NCBI GenBank assembly: GCA_027483885.1
Contig: JAIXTO010000061.1
Coordinates: 1 to 37,846, forward strand
DNA: 37,846 nucleotides
Direction of reading: 5' to 3'
Source: Rhizobiaceae bacterium
GTDB taxonomy: Bacteria > Pseudomonadota > Alphaproteobacteria > Rhizobiales > Rhizobiaceae
Part shown: in pieces, positions 17,577 through 25,225 of the stretch
Position numbering within the stretch: position 1 is the first letter of the stretch
Layout of the letters: each line of letters opens with the position of its first letter
The notes under the pieces: generated by a model
Seen by the model: the letters and a program-made list of their open reading frames with translations, nothing else
Database searches by the model: none
What the model was told of the DNA's origin: nothing
Position numbers and translations under genes: made by a program

Positions 17577-18488
17577 TTATTTGCGGCCCTCGGGTGACGG
17601 CAGCAGCATCTTTCGGGCAACGGCCACCACATGACGGGTCAGCGTCTCGAGCGGTTGCCCGGAAAGCCGTGTCGCCTGCCAGTCTAGCGCGATATCGACA
17701 GGCGTGTCCGGCAGAAGTTCCACCAGCCGCCCCGCCGCCAAGTGCTCCTTCACCAGCATATCCGGGTTCATGCCCCAGCCGATGCCGGCGAGGGCCGCGT
17801 CGACGAAGGCATGGGTCGAGGGAAGCCAATGGCTGGGATGGACGAGATCGGCGCCGAAATTTTCGCGCAGCCATTGGCCCTGCAGCCGGTCTTTCTGGTT
17901 GAAAACGAGGGCTGGTGCGTTGGCCAAGGCGTCCGCAGTCACGCCATCGGGGCAGTAGCGCGCCAGAAAATCCGGGCTTGCCGTTGCCCGGTAGCGCAGA
18001 ATGCCGAGCGGCGTTCGCCGGCAGCCTGAAACCGGTTTCGACAGGCCAGTCACGGCTGCCAGTACCCGCCCGCGTTGCAGCCATTCGGCGGTATGATCCT
18101 GATCGTCCACCGCGACATCCACGAGATAGCCGGTCTCGCGGGTGAAGCGGGCCAGTGCTTCGATGAACCAGGTGCCAAGGCTGTCGGCATTGGTTGCGAT
18201 GTTGAGTGTTACCCTCTGTGGCTCGCTGCCGGCAAGGCCCGGCAACTGCTGAAACAGGGCGTCTTCCAGCATGCCGACATGCTCCATGTGGCGGCAGAGC
18301 CAGGCACCTTTTTCGGTGGCAGTGCAGGGTGTGCCGCGCACGATGAGCACGAGGCCGAGCCTGTCCTCCAGCTGCTTGACCCGCTGCGATATGGCGGATG
18401 GCGTGACGTTTAAAACACGCGCTGCCTTTTCAAAGCTGCCGGTCTGGATGATGGCGGCCACGGCACGCAGGGCAGGGTAGTCGATCAT
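17577..18488 (-). CDS. argP: LysR-family regulator ArgP/LysG type
   Basis: This 303-residue LysR-type activator has an N-terminal helix-turn-helix (1-60: LRAVAAIIQTGSFEKAARVLNVTPSAISQRVKQLEDRLG) typical of ArgP (IciA)/LysG, and a type-2 periplasmic-binding-like effector domain. It is divergent from a LysE/ArgO-family exporter across 100 bases, the classical argP-argO or lysG-lysE pairing in which the regulator activates export when arginine or lysine accumulates. The intergenic gap contains AT-rich sequence near 18510-18535 that could hold its binding site. Family assignment is firm; the exact ligand is inferred. Confidence 0.92.
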   Translation of the reverse strand: MIDYPALRAVAAIIQTGSFEKAARVLNVTPSAISQRVKQLEDRLGLVLIVRGTPCTATEKGAWLCRHMEHVGMLEDALFQQLPGLAGSEPQRVTLNIATNADSLGTWFIEALARFTRETGYLVDVAVDDQDHTAEWLQRGRVLAAVTGLSKPVSGCRRTPLGILRYRATASPDFLARYCPDGVTADALANAPALVFNQKDRLQGQWLRENFGADLVHPSHWLPSTHAFVDAALAGIGWGMNPDMLVKEHLAAGRLVELLPDTPVDIALDWQATRLSGQPLETLTRHVVAVARKMLLPSPEGRK

Positions 18489-18588
18489 GGCATTAGCTCA
18501 GCTTTATCAAGGTAAGTAACATTAACTAGCCTAAAGAGAGAGCCGGCGCTATGGCTACCGGCACACGATCAGGAAAGCGCCCTAGAGA

Positions 18589-19197
18589 ATGCTGACATCC
18601 GCCAGTCTCACCGGTTTTACGACCGGCCTCAGCCTCATCCTCGCCATCGGCGCGCAGAATGCTTTTGTGCTGCGCCAGGGACTGCTCGGCCGTTACGTCT
18701 TTGCTGTCTGCTTCGCCTGTGCCGCGTCGGATGCAGTGCTGATCCTCATCGGCGTCACGAGTTTTCGCCAGATCGCAGCTCTTCTGCCGTGGCTTGATCC
18801 GGTCATGCGGCTGGGCGGTGCGGCGTTTCTTTTCTGTTACGGCGCGCGCAGCCTCTATTCAGCCTGCCGTTCCAGCGGCAGCCTTTCGCCAGAGGACGGG
18901 GCGGTATCGGGGCTGTGGCGCACGCTTGGCCTCTGTCTTGCGCTCACCTGGCTCAATCCGCATGTCTACCTGGATACCGTGGTGCTGCTCGGCACGATTT
19001 CGACGCGCTTTCCCGGTGCCGAACTTGCCTTTGCTGCCGGTGCCACCCTTGCATCCTTCAGCTTCTTCTTTTCCCTGGGCTACGGCGCCGGCTGGCTGCG
19101 GCCGATCTTCCTGAAACCCTTGAGCTGGCGCGTGCTGGAAGCGGTAATCGGCCTTGTGATGTGGGCGATTGCGCTGAAGCTGCTGTTTGGCGCTTGA
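18589..19197 (+). CDS. LysE/ArgO-family amino acid exporter
   Basis: This 202-residue inner-membrane protein has about six hydrophobic helices. The family signature GLSLILAIGAQNAFVLRQGLLGR is at 12-34 and the second conserved segment, LTWLNPHVYLDTVVLLG, is near 120. It exports basic amino acids (arginine or lysine), preventing toxic accumulation. The Ala-Gln-Asn-Ala motif and the divergent ArgP-type regulator support a basic amino acid substrate. The ATG at 18589 gives the standard N-terminus; the ribosome-binding site is weak. Confidence 0.92.
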   Translation: MLTSASLTGFTTGLSLILAIGAQNAFVLRQGLLGRYVFAVCFACAASDAVLILIGVTSFRQIAALLPWLDPVMRLGGAAFLFCYGARSLYSACRSSGSLSPEDGAVSGLWRTLGLCLALTWLNPHVYLDTVVLLGTISTRFPGAELAFAAGATLASFSFFFSLGYGAGWLRPIFLKPLSWRVLEAVIGLVMWAIALKLLFGA

Positions 19198-19211
19198 GAG
19201 CAGCCCATCCG

Positions 19212-19649
19212 TTACAGGCGCGCCCGCGTGCTGCGGGGCGTCGCCAGCAACAGGCTGGTTTCGCTGGCGGTAATGCCCGCCACCAGCCGGATACGGCGCA
19301 GCACCGCGTCAAACTCCGTGAGGCTTGCGGCACCCACTTCGACGATCAGGTCGAAGCGGCCATTGGTGGTGTGGATTTCGGAAATTTCGGGAAAGCCGCC
19401 GAGCGTCTGGATCACCCGGTCGGCTATGCGGCCTTCCACCTCGATCATCATGATGCCGCGCACCGGCAGTTCCACCGCGTCGGCCCGCAGGATCACGGTA
19501 TAACCGATAATGTTGCCGCTGGTTTCCAGCCGTTCCATGCGGCCGCGCACGGTTGCCCTGGAGACGCCAAGGTCGATGGCGAGATCCGAGACGCTACGAC
19601 GCGCATCGTGGCGCAGGAGCGTGATCAGCCGCGTATCCAGATCATCCAT
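19212..19649 (-). CDS. Lrp/AsnC-family transcriptional regulator
   Basis: This protein has about 145 residues from the start chosen here. It has the Lrp helix-turn-helix (LDTRLITLLRHDARRSVSDLAIDLGVSRATVRGRMERLE) and then an RAM/ligand-binding ferredoxin-like domain (about 70-140). ATG 19649 begins MDDLDTRL, the usual Lrp N-terminus. An upstream in-frame ATG at 19682 would add 11 residues, but it lies inside a palindrome that looks like an operator and has no ribosome-binding site. It is divergent from the arginase gene, so it probably controls arginine/ornithine breakdown in response to one of those amino acids, as in other alphaproteobacteria. Confidence 0.9.
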   Translation of the reverse strand: MDDLDTRLITLLRHDARRSVSDLAIDLGVSRATVRGRMERLETSGNIIGYTVILRADAVELPVRGIMMIEVEGRIADRVIQTLGGFPEISEIHTTNGRFDLIVEVGAASLTEFDAVLRRIRLVAGITASETSLLLATPRSTRARL

Positions 19650-19680
19650 GTGAGATGCCGTTTTGATTGATGAAGCTGCC

Positions 19681-19706
19681 ATATTGATAGGTTAAGCCAT
19701 CAATAT
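19681..19706. promoter_or_regulatory. Inverted repeat between lrp-type regulator and arginase gene
   Basis: ATATTGAT (19681-19688) and ATCAATAT (19699-19706) form a perfect 8-bp inverted repeat with a 10-base spacer, in the gap between the divergent genes. It sits 32 bases upstream of the chosen regulator start and 66 bases before the arginase ATG. An AT-rich palindrome of this kind fits an Lrp-family operator acting on both genes. Confidence 0.5.
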
Positions 19707-19771
19707 TGGCAATTCTTGGTGTTCGGATTGCCAGGGGACTGTGGTCTTATCCAGTGAAAGGGAGACAAGGC

Positions 19772-20692
19772 ATGTTATGCAAACTGATCGGCGTTCCGCT
19801 GCAGGACGGTGCAGCGCAACTGGGCTGCGAAATGGGACCGAGCGCCCTGCGCACGGCAGGGCTCGTCGAGGCGCTAGCCGGGCTTGGCCATCAGGTGGCC
19901 GATCTCGGCAATCTGCAGCCCACGGTCGGTAAACCGGTGGCGCATCCGAATGGAGCGGTGCGCAAGCTGGCAGAAATCTGCGGCTGGATCACCGTGATCG
20001 AAGAGGCGGCCTACCGCGAAAGTGCCGAGGGTATGCCGATTTTTCTCGGTGGTGATCACGCGCTTTCCGCCGGCTCGGTTGCCGGCCTTGCGCGCCGTGC
20101 CGAGGAAAAGGGTCGGCCACTTTTCGTGCTCTGGCTCGATGCCCACACCGATTTCCACACGCTCGACACCACCGGCAGCGGCAACCTGCATGGCGTGCCC
20201 GTCGCCTATTTCACCGGTCGTCCCGGTTTTGCACCGTATTTCCCTGAACTGGCCGCTCCCGTCGATCCGGAAAATGTCTGCATGATCGGCATTCGCAGCG
20301 TCGATCCGGCCGAACGGGCAGCGCTTAACGAGACGGATGTGCTGGTGCATGACATGCGCGCCATCGACGAGCATGGTGTGGCCGCACTCCTCAGAGGCTT
20401 CCTCGAGAAGGTCGCCTCCGTCAATGGCCTGTTGCATGTGAGCCTTGACGTCGATTTTCTCGATCCGTCCGTGGGGCCGGCCGTCGGCACGACAGTGCCG
20501 GGCGGGGCAACCTTTCGCGAGGCGCATCTCGTCATGGAAATGCTGCATGACAGCGGCCTCGTCTCCAGCCTCGACCTCGTGGAACTTAATCCCTTCCTTG
20601 ATGAGCGGGGCCGCACCGCAACCGTTCTGGTGGATCTGACCGCCAGCCTTATGGGCCGCACCGTGATGGACCGCCCGACACGCAGCTACTGA
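19772..20692 (+). CDS. rocF: Arginase
   Basis: This 306-residue enzyme hydrolyses arginine to ornithine and urea at a binuclear manganese centre. Metal ligands are visible: His96 in GGDHALSAG, Asp123/His125/Asp127 in DAHTD, and Asp226/Asp228 in SLDVDFLDP. The distal ELNPFLDERGRTA motif is also present. Length and order match bacterial arginases. AAGGGAG lies 7 bases before the ATG at 19772, which fixes the start. Ornithine cyclodeaminase follows 35 bases later, so the pair converts arginine to proline, urea and ammonia. Confidence 0.96.
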   Translation: MLCKLIGVPLQDGAAQLGCEMGPSALRTAGLVEALAGLGHQVADLGNLQPTVGKPVAHPNGAVRKLAEICGWITVIEEAAYRESAEGMPIFLGGDHALSAGSVAGLARRAEEKGRPLFVLWLDAHTDFHTLDTTGSGNLHGVPVAYFTGRPGFAPYFPELAAPVDPENVCMIGIRSVDPAERAALNETDVLVHDMRAIDEHGVAALLRGFLEKVASVNGLLHVSLDVDFLDPSVGPAVGTTVPGGATFREAHLVMEMLHDSGLVSSLDLVELNPFLDERGRTATVLVDLTASLMGRTVMDRPTRSY

Positions 20693-20727
20693 CCGCACCC
20701 GCTTCACGCAAACGCCGGAGACCCCTC

Positions 20728-21792
20728 ATGCCCGCACCTGGAACTCTCAATCTCGTGCCTTTTGTCAGTGTCGAGAACATGATGAACCTGGTGCTGGCAA
20801 CCGGCGTCGAAACATTCCTCACCGAACTTGCCGCCTATATCGAGGAGGATTTCCGGCGCTGGGAGGCGTTTGACAAGACAGCGCGTGTCGCCTCCCATTC
20901 GACGGATGGCGTGATCGAACTGATGCCGACCAGTGACGGTCGTCTCTACGGCTTCAAATATGTGAACGGCCATCCGAAGAACACGCGGACGGGACGCCAG
21001 ACGGTGACGGCATTCGGCGTTCTCTCGGATGTGGAGAGCGGGTATCCGCTGCTGTTGACGGAGATGACCATTCTGACGGCGCTTCGCACGGCCGCCACCT
21101 CTGCCGTTGCGGCGCGTTATCTGGCGCCTCAGGGGGCGCGGACCATGGCCTTGATCGGCAATGGCGCGCAGAGCGAATTTCAGGCCATGGCCTTCAAGGC
21201 CATCCTCGGCATCGACCGCCTGCGGCTCTTTGACATCGAACCGACCGCCAGCGAACGGTGCCGGCGCAATCTGGAAGGGTTCGGCTTTGACATCGAGATC
21301 TGCCGGAGCGGCGAACAGGCGGTGGAAGGCGCCGATATCGTCACCACCGCCACCGCCGACAAGCAGAGTGCCACCATCCTCAGCGACAACATGATCGGCG
21401 CCGGCATCCACATCAACGCGGTGGGCGGTGATTGTCCCGGCAAGACGGAACTGCACCGCGACATCCTGCTGCGCTCCGACATCTTTGTGGAATTTCCGCC
21501 GCAGACCCGCATTGAGGGAGAGATCCAGCAATTACCGGCAGATCATCCGGTGACGGAGCTTTGGCAGGTGATTGCGGGCTTGAAGCCCGGCCGGCGCGCA
21601 GCACAGCAGATCACCCTTTTCGACAGCGTTGGTTTTGCCACGGAAGATTTTTCAGCGCTGCGCTATGTGCGCGACAGACTTACCGGCACAGACCATTTCG
21701 ACATGCTCGATCTTCTGGCCGATCCGGACGAGCCGCGCGACCTCTTCGGCATGCTGCTGCGCCGCAAGGCGCTCAATGCTTCTGCTCAGTAG
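20728..21792 (+). CDS. ocd: Ornithine cyclodeaminase
   Basis: This 354-residue enzyme of the ornithine cyclodeaminase/mu-crystallin family converts ornithine to proline and ammonia using bound NAD. It shows GFKYVNGHPKNT and LLTEMTILTALRTAATSAVAARYLA in the substrate-binding and dimerisation half. The Rossmann motif ALIGNGAQSEFQA is near residue 140 and VTTATADKQ near 210; NAVGGDCPGKTEL carries the catalytic Asp. GGAG precedes the ATG. It completes the arginase pathway and overlaps the 3' end of the convergent aldolase gene by 7 bases. Confidence 0.95.
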   Translation: MPAPGTLNLVPFVSVENMMNLVLATGVETFLTELAAYIEEDFRRWEAFDKTARVASHSTDGVIELMPTSDGRLYGFKYVNGHPKNTRTGRQTVTAFGVLSDVESGYPLLLTEMTILTALRTAATSAVAARYLAPQGARTMALIGNGAQSEFQAMAFKAILGIDRLRLFDIEPTASERCRRNLEGFGFDIEICRSGEQAVEGADIVTTATADKQSATILSDNMIGAGIHINAVGGDCPGKTELHRDILLRSDIFVEFPPQTRIEGEIQQLPADHPVTELWQVIAGLKPGRRAAQQITLFDSVGFATEDFSALRYVRDRLTGTDHFDMLDLLADPDEPRDLFGMLLRRKALNASAQ

Positions 21793-22607
21793 GAGGCAGC
21801 GGCAATCACCGGCGGTGCCTCGCCCTTGGCGCGAGCCTCCTGGATGGCGCGGTATTCGCCCATCGCGGCAAGGCCGCTGTCGCGCAGCAGCGCCACGTCA
21901 TAGGGGCCGGGAATGAAGCGATAACCGCGCTCCAGCAGCTCATGCACATTGGCGCCGGCATTCGGCACGGTGCCCATGATCTTGCCGGCAGCGAGAATGT
22001 CGCGTTCGGCCTTGCGGGCGAGCGCCTGCACTTCCGGATGGCCGGTCTGGCCCAGCCGGCCGACGGAGCCGGCGAGATCGTTGATGCCGATGAAGATGAT
22101 ATCGGCACCCTCGATCGCCGAGATTTCAGCCGCATGCTCGACGGCGGTGTAGGATTCCAGCTGCAACACGATCAGCATGTTGGCATTGGCCTTTTCCAGA
22201 TAATCCGGCGCCGTGCCATAGCTGGAGGCACGCACCACGCTTGCCGCATAACCGCGAATGCCCTGCGGCGGATAAAGGCAGGCCTTGACGGCCTCCACGC
22301 CGGCCTCTGGCGTATCCACCTGCGGGATCATCACCGATTGCACGCCCGCATCGATGACGCGCTTCAAGAACACATGATCATTCCAGGGAACGCGCACCAC
22401 GGCCGGCGTCGGCGTGGATTCGATGGCGCGCAGCGCATCCACGATATCGCGGGTTTCGCCAATGCCATGCTCATGGTCGGCAAGCAGGAAATCAAAGCCG
22501 AGATGGCCGAGGATTTCGCAGTTCGTCGGCGATCCGCCGCCCACCCAGCAGCCGTATGCGGCGTCTCCGGCAAGAAGGCGGGCTTTCAGGTGGTTGGGCT
22601 TGAACAT
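21786..22607 (-). CDS. HpcH/HpaI-family aldolase (second copy, near glpK)
   Basis: This 273-residue class II (metal-dependent) pyruvate aldolase has the HpcH/HpaI pattern. His47 is in ADHEHG, Arg72 in VVRVPWND, Glu151 in LQLES (metal) and Asp177 in GINDLAG (metal), plus YPPQGIRG near 113. Such enzymes cleave 2-keto-3-deoxy sugar acids or related compounds to pyruvate and an aldehyde. It is clearly related to the aldolase of the sulfoquinovose operon (shared YPP-x-GIRG and WND-x-V-x-x-KR) but only at moderate identity. It lies 106 bases downstream of glpK on the same strand, so it may be a late gene of the same catabolic region. The substrate is unknown. Confidence 0.9.
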   Translation of the reverse strand: MFKPNHLKARLLAGDAAYGCWVGGGSPTNCEILGHLGFDFLLADHEHGIGETRDIVDALRAIESTPTPAVVRVPWNDHVFLKRVIDAGVQSVMIPQVDTPEAGVEAVKACLYPPQGIRGYAASVVRASSYGTAPDYLEKANANMLIVLQLESYTAVEHAAEISAIEGADIIFIGINDLAGSVGRLGQTGHPEVQALARKAERDILAAGKIMGTVPNAGANVHELLERGYRFIPGPYDVALLRDSGLAAMGEYRAIQEARAKGEAPPVIAAASY

Positions 22608-22713
22608 GCGGATAAACCTTGGACAGAACGATGATGAGGATGGGAAGGCGCACGATGTTGAATGGGGCGATCTTAACGCTCCGGCATCGTGTCGCCTAGC
22701 CGCAATCTAAAAT

Positions 22714-24207
22714 CTAGTGGCCGAAGGCGAGGGTGCATTTTACCGCCGAATCCCAGCCATCAAGGAGGCGGCGGCGTTCGCCGGCCTGCATTGAGGGCGT
22801 GAACTGGCGCTCGCGGTGCCAATCGGCAGCAAAGCCGTCCCGGTCCGGCCAGATGCCGGCACCATGGCCCGCAAGCCAGGCGGCCCCGAGCGCCGTCACC
22901 TCGGACGAATCCGAGCGATCGACGGGAACGCCCAGAATGTCGGCAAGCCGCTGCATGGTCCAGTCGTTGGCCGCCATGCCGCCATCAACGCGCAACAGCG
23001 TATCGCCTTCTCCCGGCCAGTCCTTGCGCATGGCGCCGAGCAGATCACGCGTCTGGAAGCAGACGGCTTCAAGCGCTGCCCGGGCAAATTCGGCAGGGCC
23101 TGTATTGCGCGTCATGCCAAACATGGCGCCGCGCGCTTCCGCATCCCACCACGGTGCGCCAAGACCGGTAAAGGCCGGCACAAGATAGACGTTCTGGCCC
23201 GGATCGGCCTTTGCCGCCAGCTCCGCCGTCTCCGATGCCTTACCGATCATCTTCAGCCCGTCGCGCAGCCATTGCACGGCAGCGCCCGCGATGAAGATCG
23301 AGCCTTCCAGCGCATAATGAATCTCGCCATCAAGGCGATAGGCGATGGTGGTGAGCAGCCGGTTCTTCGAGGCGACGCGATCCCGGCCGGTATTCAAAAG
23401 CGCAAAGCAGCCAGTGCCATAGGTGGATTTCATCATGCCCGGCGTGAAGCAGGCCTGACCGATGACGGCCGCCTGCTGGTCGCCGGCCACACCGCGAATG
23501 GCAATGGCGCCGCCGAAAAGGTCCGGATCCGTTTCGCCGAATTCATCGATATTGGAGAGGATTTCCGGCAGCATGGAGCGCGGAATGTCAAACAGCTGCA
23601 GCAGGTCGTCATCCCATGCGGCCGTGCCGATGTTGCACAGCATGGTGCGCGAGGCGTTCGTCACGTCGATGACATGGCGTTTGCCGCCGGTCATCTTGTA
23701 GATGAGCCAGCTGTCGACGGTGCCGAAAGCGAGATGCCCGGCTTCAGCGGCTTCGCGCGCACCTGAGACATTTTCGAGAATCCAGGCGATCTTGGTGGCG
23801 GAAAAATAGGGGTCGATGAGGAGGCCCGTCCGCTCGGCCACCAGATCGGAATGACCTTCCTCCCGCAGTTTTGCGCAATGCTCGGCGGTGCGCCGATCCT
23901 GCCAGACGATGGCACGGTGAATGGCCTTGCCGGTGCGCCGGTCCCAGACAAGCGCCGTTTCACGCTGGTTGGTGATGCCGATGGCGGCAATGTCTGCGGC
24001 GGTGACGCCGGCCGTTTCCATGGCCTTGCGCGCTGTCTCAAGCGTCGTCGTCCAGAGATCCTCGGCCTCATGCTCCACCCAGCCGGACTGCGGAAAATGC
24101 TGGGCAAATTCCATCTGGCCGGCGCCCCGGCTCTTGTAGGCGCGGTCGAAGATGATCGAGCGGGTGGACGTGGTGCCCTGGTCGATGGCGAGAATATAAT
24201 CCTTCAT
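22714..24207 (-). CDS. glpK: Glycerol kinase
   Basis: This 497-residue FGGY-family kinase phosphorylates glycerol to sn-glycerol 3-phosphate. It shows the N-terminal phosphate-binding loop [13 protein letters not shown], the conserved W-x-D-R-R-T ([11 protein letters not shown]), [25 protein letters not shown] and the C-terminal FGGY signature region ([21 protein letters not shown]). The length equals typical GlpK. It is isolated from any glp regulon genes here but lies downstream of the sulfoquinovose operon. The sulfoquinovosidase there would release glycerol from sulfoquinovosyl glycerol, so a role in that pathway is a reasonable inference. Confidence 0.96.
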   Translation of the reverse strand: MKDYILAIDQGTTSTRSIIFDRAYKSRGAGQMEFAQHFPQSGWVEHEAEDLWTTTLETARKAMETAGVTAADIAAIGITNQRETALVWDRRTGKAIHRAIVWQDRRTAEHCAKLREEGHSDLVAERTGLLIDPYFSATKIAWILENVSGAREAAEAGHLAFGTVDSWLIYKMTGGKRHVIDVTNASRTMLCNIGTAAWDDDLLQLFDIPRSMLPEILSNIDEFGETDPDLFGGAIAIRGVAGDQQAAVIGQACFTPGMMKSTYGTGCFALLNTGRDRVASKNRLLTTIAYRLDGEIHYALEGSIFIAGAAVQWLRDGLKMIGKASETAELAAKADPGQNVYLVPAFTGLGAPWWDAEARGAMFGMTRNTGPAEFARAALEAVCFQTRDLLGAMRKDWPGEGDTLLRVDGGMAANDWTMQRLADILGVPVDRSDSSEVTALGAAWLAGHGAGIWPDRDGFAADWHRERQFTPSMQAGERRRLLDGWDSAVKCTLAFGH

Positions 24208-24250
24208 GCGGCAGATCCCGTTTCCGTCATGGCGTGCAGATCATGGAGAG

Positions 24251-24271
24251 ATCGGTGCGTCGAACCGATCC
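24251..24271. promoter_or_regulatory. Inverted repeat upstream of glpK
   Basis: GATCGGT (24251-24257) and ACCGATC (24265-24271) form a perfect 7-bp inverted repeat with a 7-base spacer, 44 bases before the glpK ATG. It could be an operator or a leader hairpin. It does not resemble the sulfoquinovose operon palindrome. Confidence 0.35.
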
Positions 24272-24413
24272 TTTAAAAAATTCTGGTTGGAAGTGCCGGT
24301 CACGTATGCACGCCGCAGGCAAGCCTTGCGGCGCACCGGCATGGCTGACATCAACTCCTCCGTCCCCGTCGCTCCCAACGACAGTGTTATCTTGGTAGCA
24401 TAAATGGCAGCCG

Positions 24414-24440
24414 GCAAAAGCCCTGTGCACCGGCTTTTGC
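24414..24440 (-). terminator. Hairpin after the sulfoquinovose operon (putative terminator)
   Basis: GCAAAAGCC (24414-24422) and GGCTTTTGC (24432-24440) form a perfect 9-bp stem with a 9-base loop, 12 bases past the exporter stop. There is no clear T run after it, so termination may be partial, allowing read-through into glpK. Confidence 0.4.
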
Positions 24441-24452
24441 GCCAGCCTTCGC

Positions 24453-25223
24453 TCATGGCGCACCGGCCAGCACGTGAACGAGCGTCGGCGTGGCAAGCGA
24501 CAGGCCCGACAGGAACAGCATCAGAAAAGCCATGCGCCGCAGGGAAAGCGGCGATAGCGGCGGCGGATGGCGCCGCGCAAGATAGGTGGCTGCCATCACG
24601 ACGGGAACGGCAAGCAGTGCGGGCCAGAAGGCGGCAGAGGGCAGGCGTCCGGTTGCCGCGACCAGCCCGAGGCGGATCAGCGCATTGACGGCAAAGATCG
24701 CCACCAGCGTTTCGCGCACGGCCGCGGGCTTCAGCGGCTGGCGGTAGAAATGATAGATCAATGGCGGCCCCGCCGTGGAAAACAGGCCCCCCATGATGCC
24801 GGCCACCGCTCCGAAGCCGACAAACGAGGCGCGTCCCGACGGCACGGCAAGCGGCGCCGGCTTCAGCGACAGCTGGATGCTGGAGGCGACGATGACGATC
24901 CCGAGCACCAGCTTCAGCCAGTCCAGCGAGTTGGCCACCATCAGGCCGAGCAGCCAGTAACCGAGGCCGAGAAAGACGAGGCTTGCGGCAAGCGCCGGCA
25001 GAAACTGCACCACGGCAATATCCCGCCAGCCCTTTGCCAGCACCTGCGCAGCATTGACCACGACGAGAATGCTGACCAGCACGGCTGCGTCGGTGAGCGG
25101 AATGACGCCGGTCAGCCCGACGCCTCCCATCATGATGAGGCCGAGCGCAAAACCGGTCAGTGTTTGCGTATAGGCCGCAACGAAGGCAATCACGAGCAGG
25201 CCGGCAAGGCCCTGGGGCTCCAT
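24453..25223 (-). CDS. TauE/SafE-family sulfonate exporter (probable sulfolactate export)
   Basis: This 256-residue integral membrane protein has about eight hydrophobic helices in two repeats. Each repeat carries the TauE/SafE signature: TGFALGLIMMGG near 23-34 and a glycine-rich GIMGGLFSTAGPPLIYHF near 140-157. Family members move sulfite, sulfoacetate or C3 sulfonates outward. It is the last gene of the sulfoquinovose operon, 2 bases after the sulfoquinovosidase stop. Its inferred job is to discharge sulfolactate, or another C3 sulfonate left after cleavage of the sugar, since these bacteria usually do not recover the sulfur. Confidence 0.9.
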   Translation of the reverse strand: MEPQGLAGLLVIAFVAAYTQTLTGFALGLIMMGGVGLTGVIPLTDAAVLVSILVVVNAAQVLAKGWRDIAVVQFLPALAASLVFLGLGYWLLGLMVANSLDWLKLVLGIVIVASSIQLSLKPAPLAVPSGRASFVGFGAVAGIMGGLFSTAGPPLIYHFYRQPLKPAAVRETLVAIFAVNALIRLGLVAATGRLPSAAFWPALLAVPVVMAATYLARRHPPPLSPLSLRRMAFLMLFLSGLSLATPTLVHVLAGAP

Positions 25224-25225
25224 GC

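Noticed and set aside
19772..21792. Arginase and ornithine cyclodeaminase as part of Ti-plasmid opine catabolism
   Set aside because: No opine oxidase, opine transporter or plasmid-type genes are present. The Lrp regulator and surrounding housekeeping genes fit ordinary arginine catabolism.
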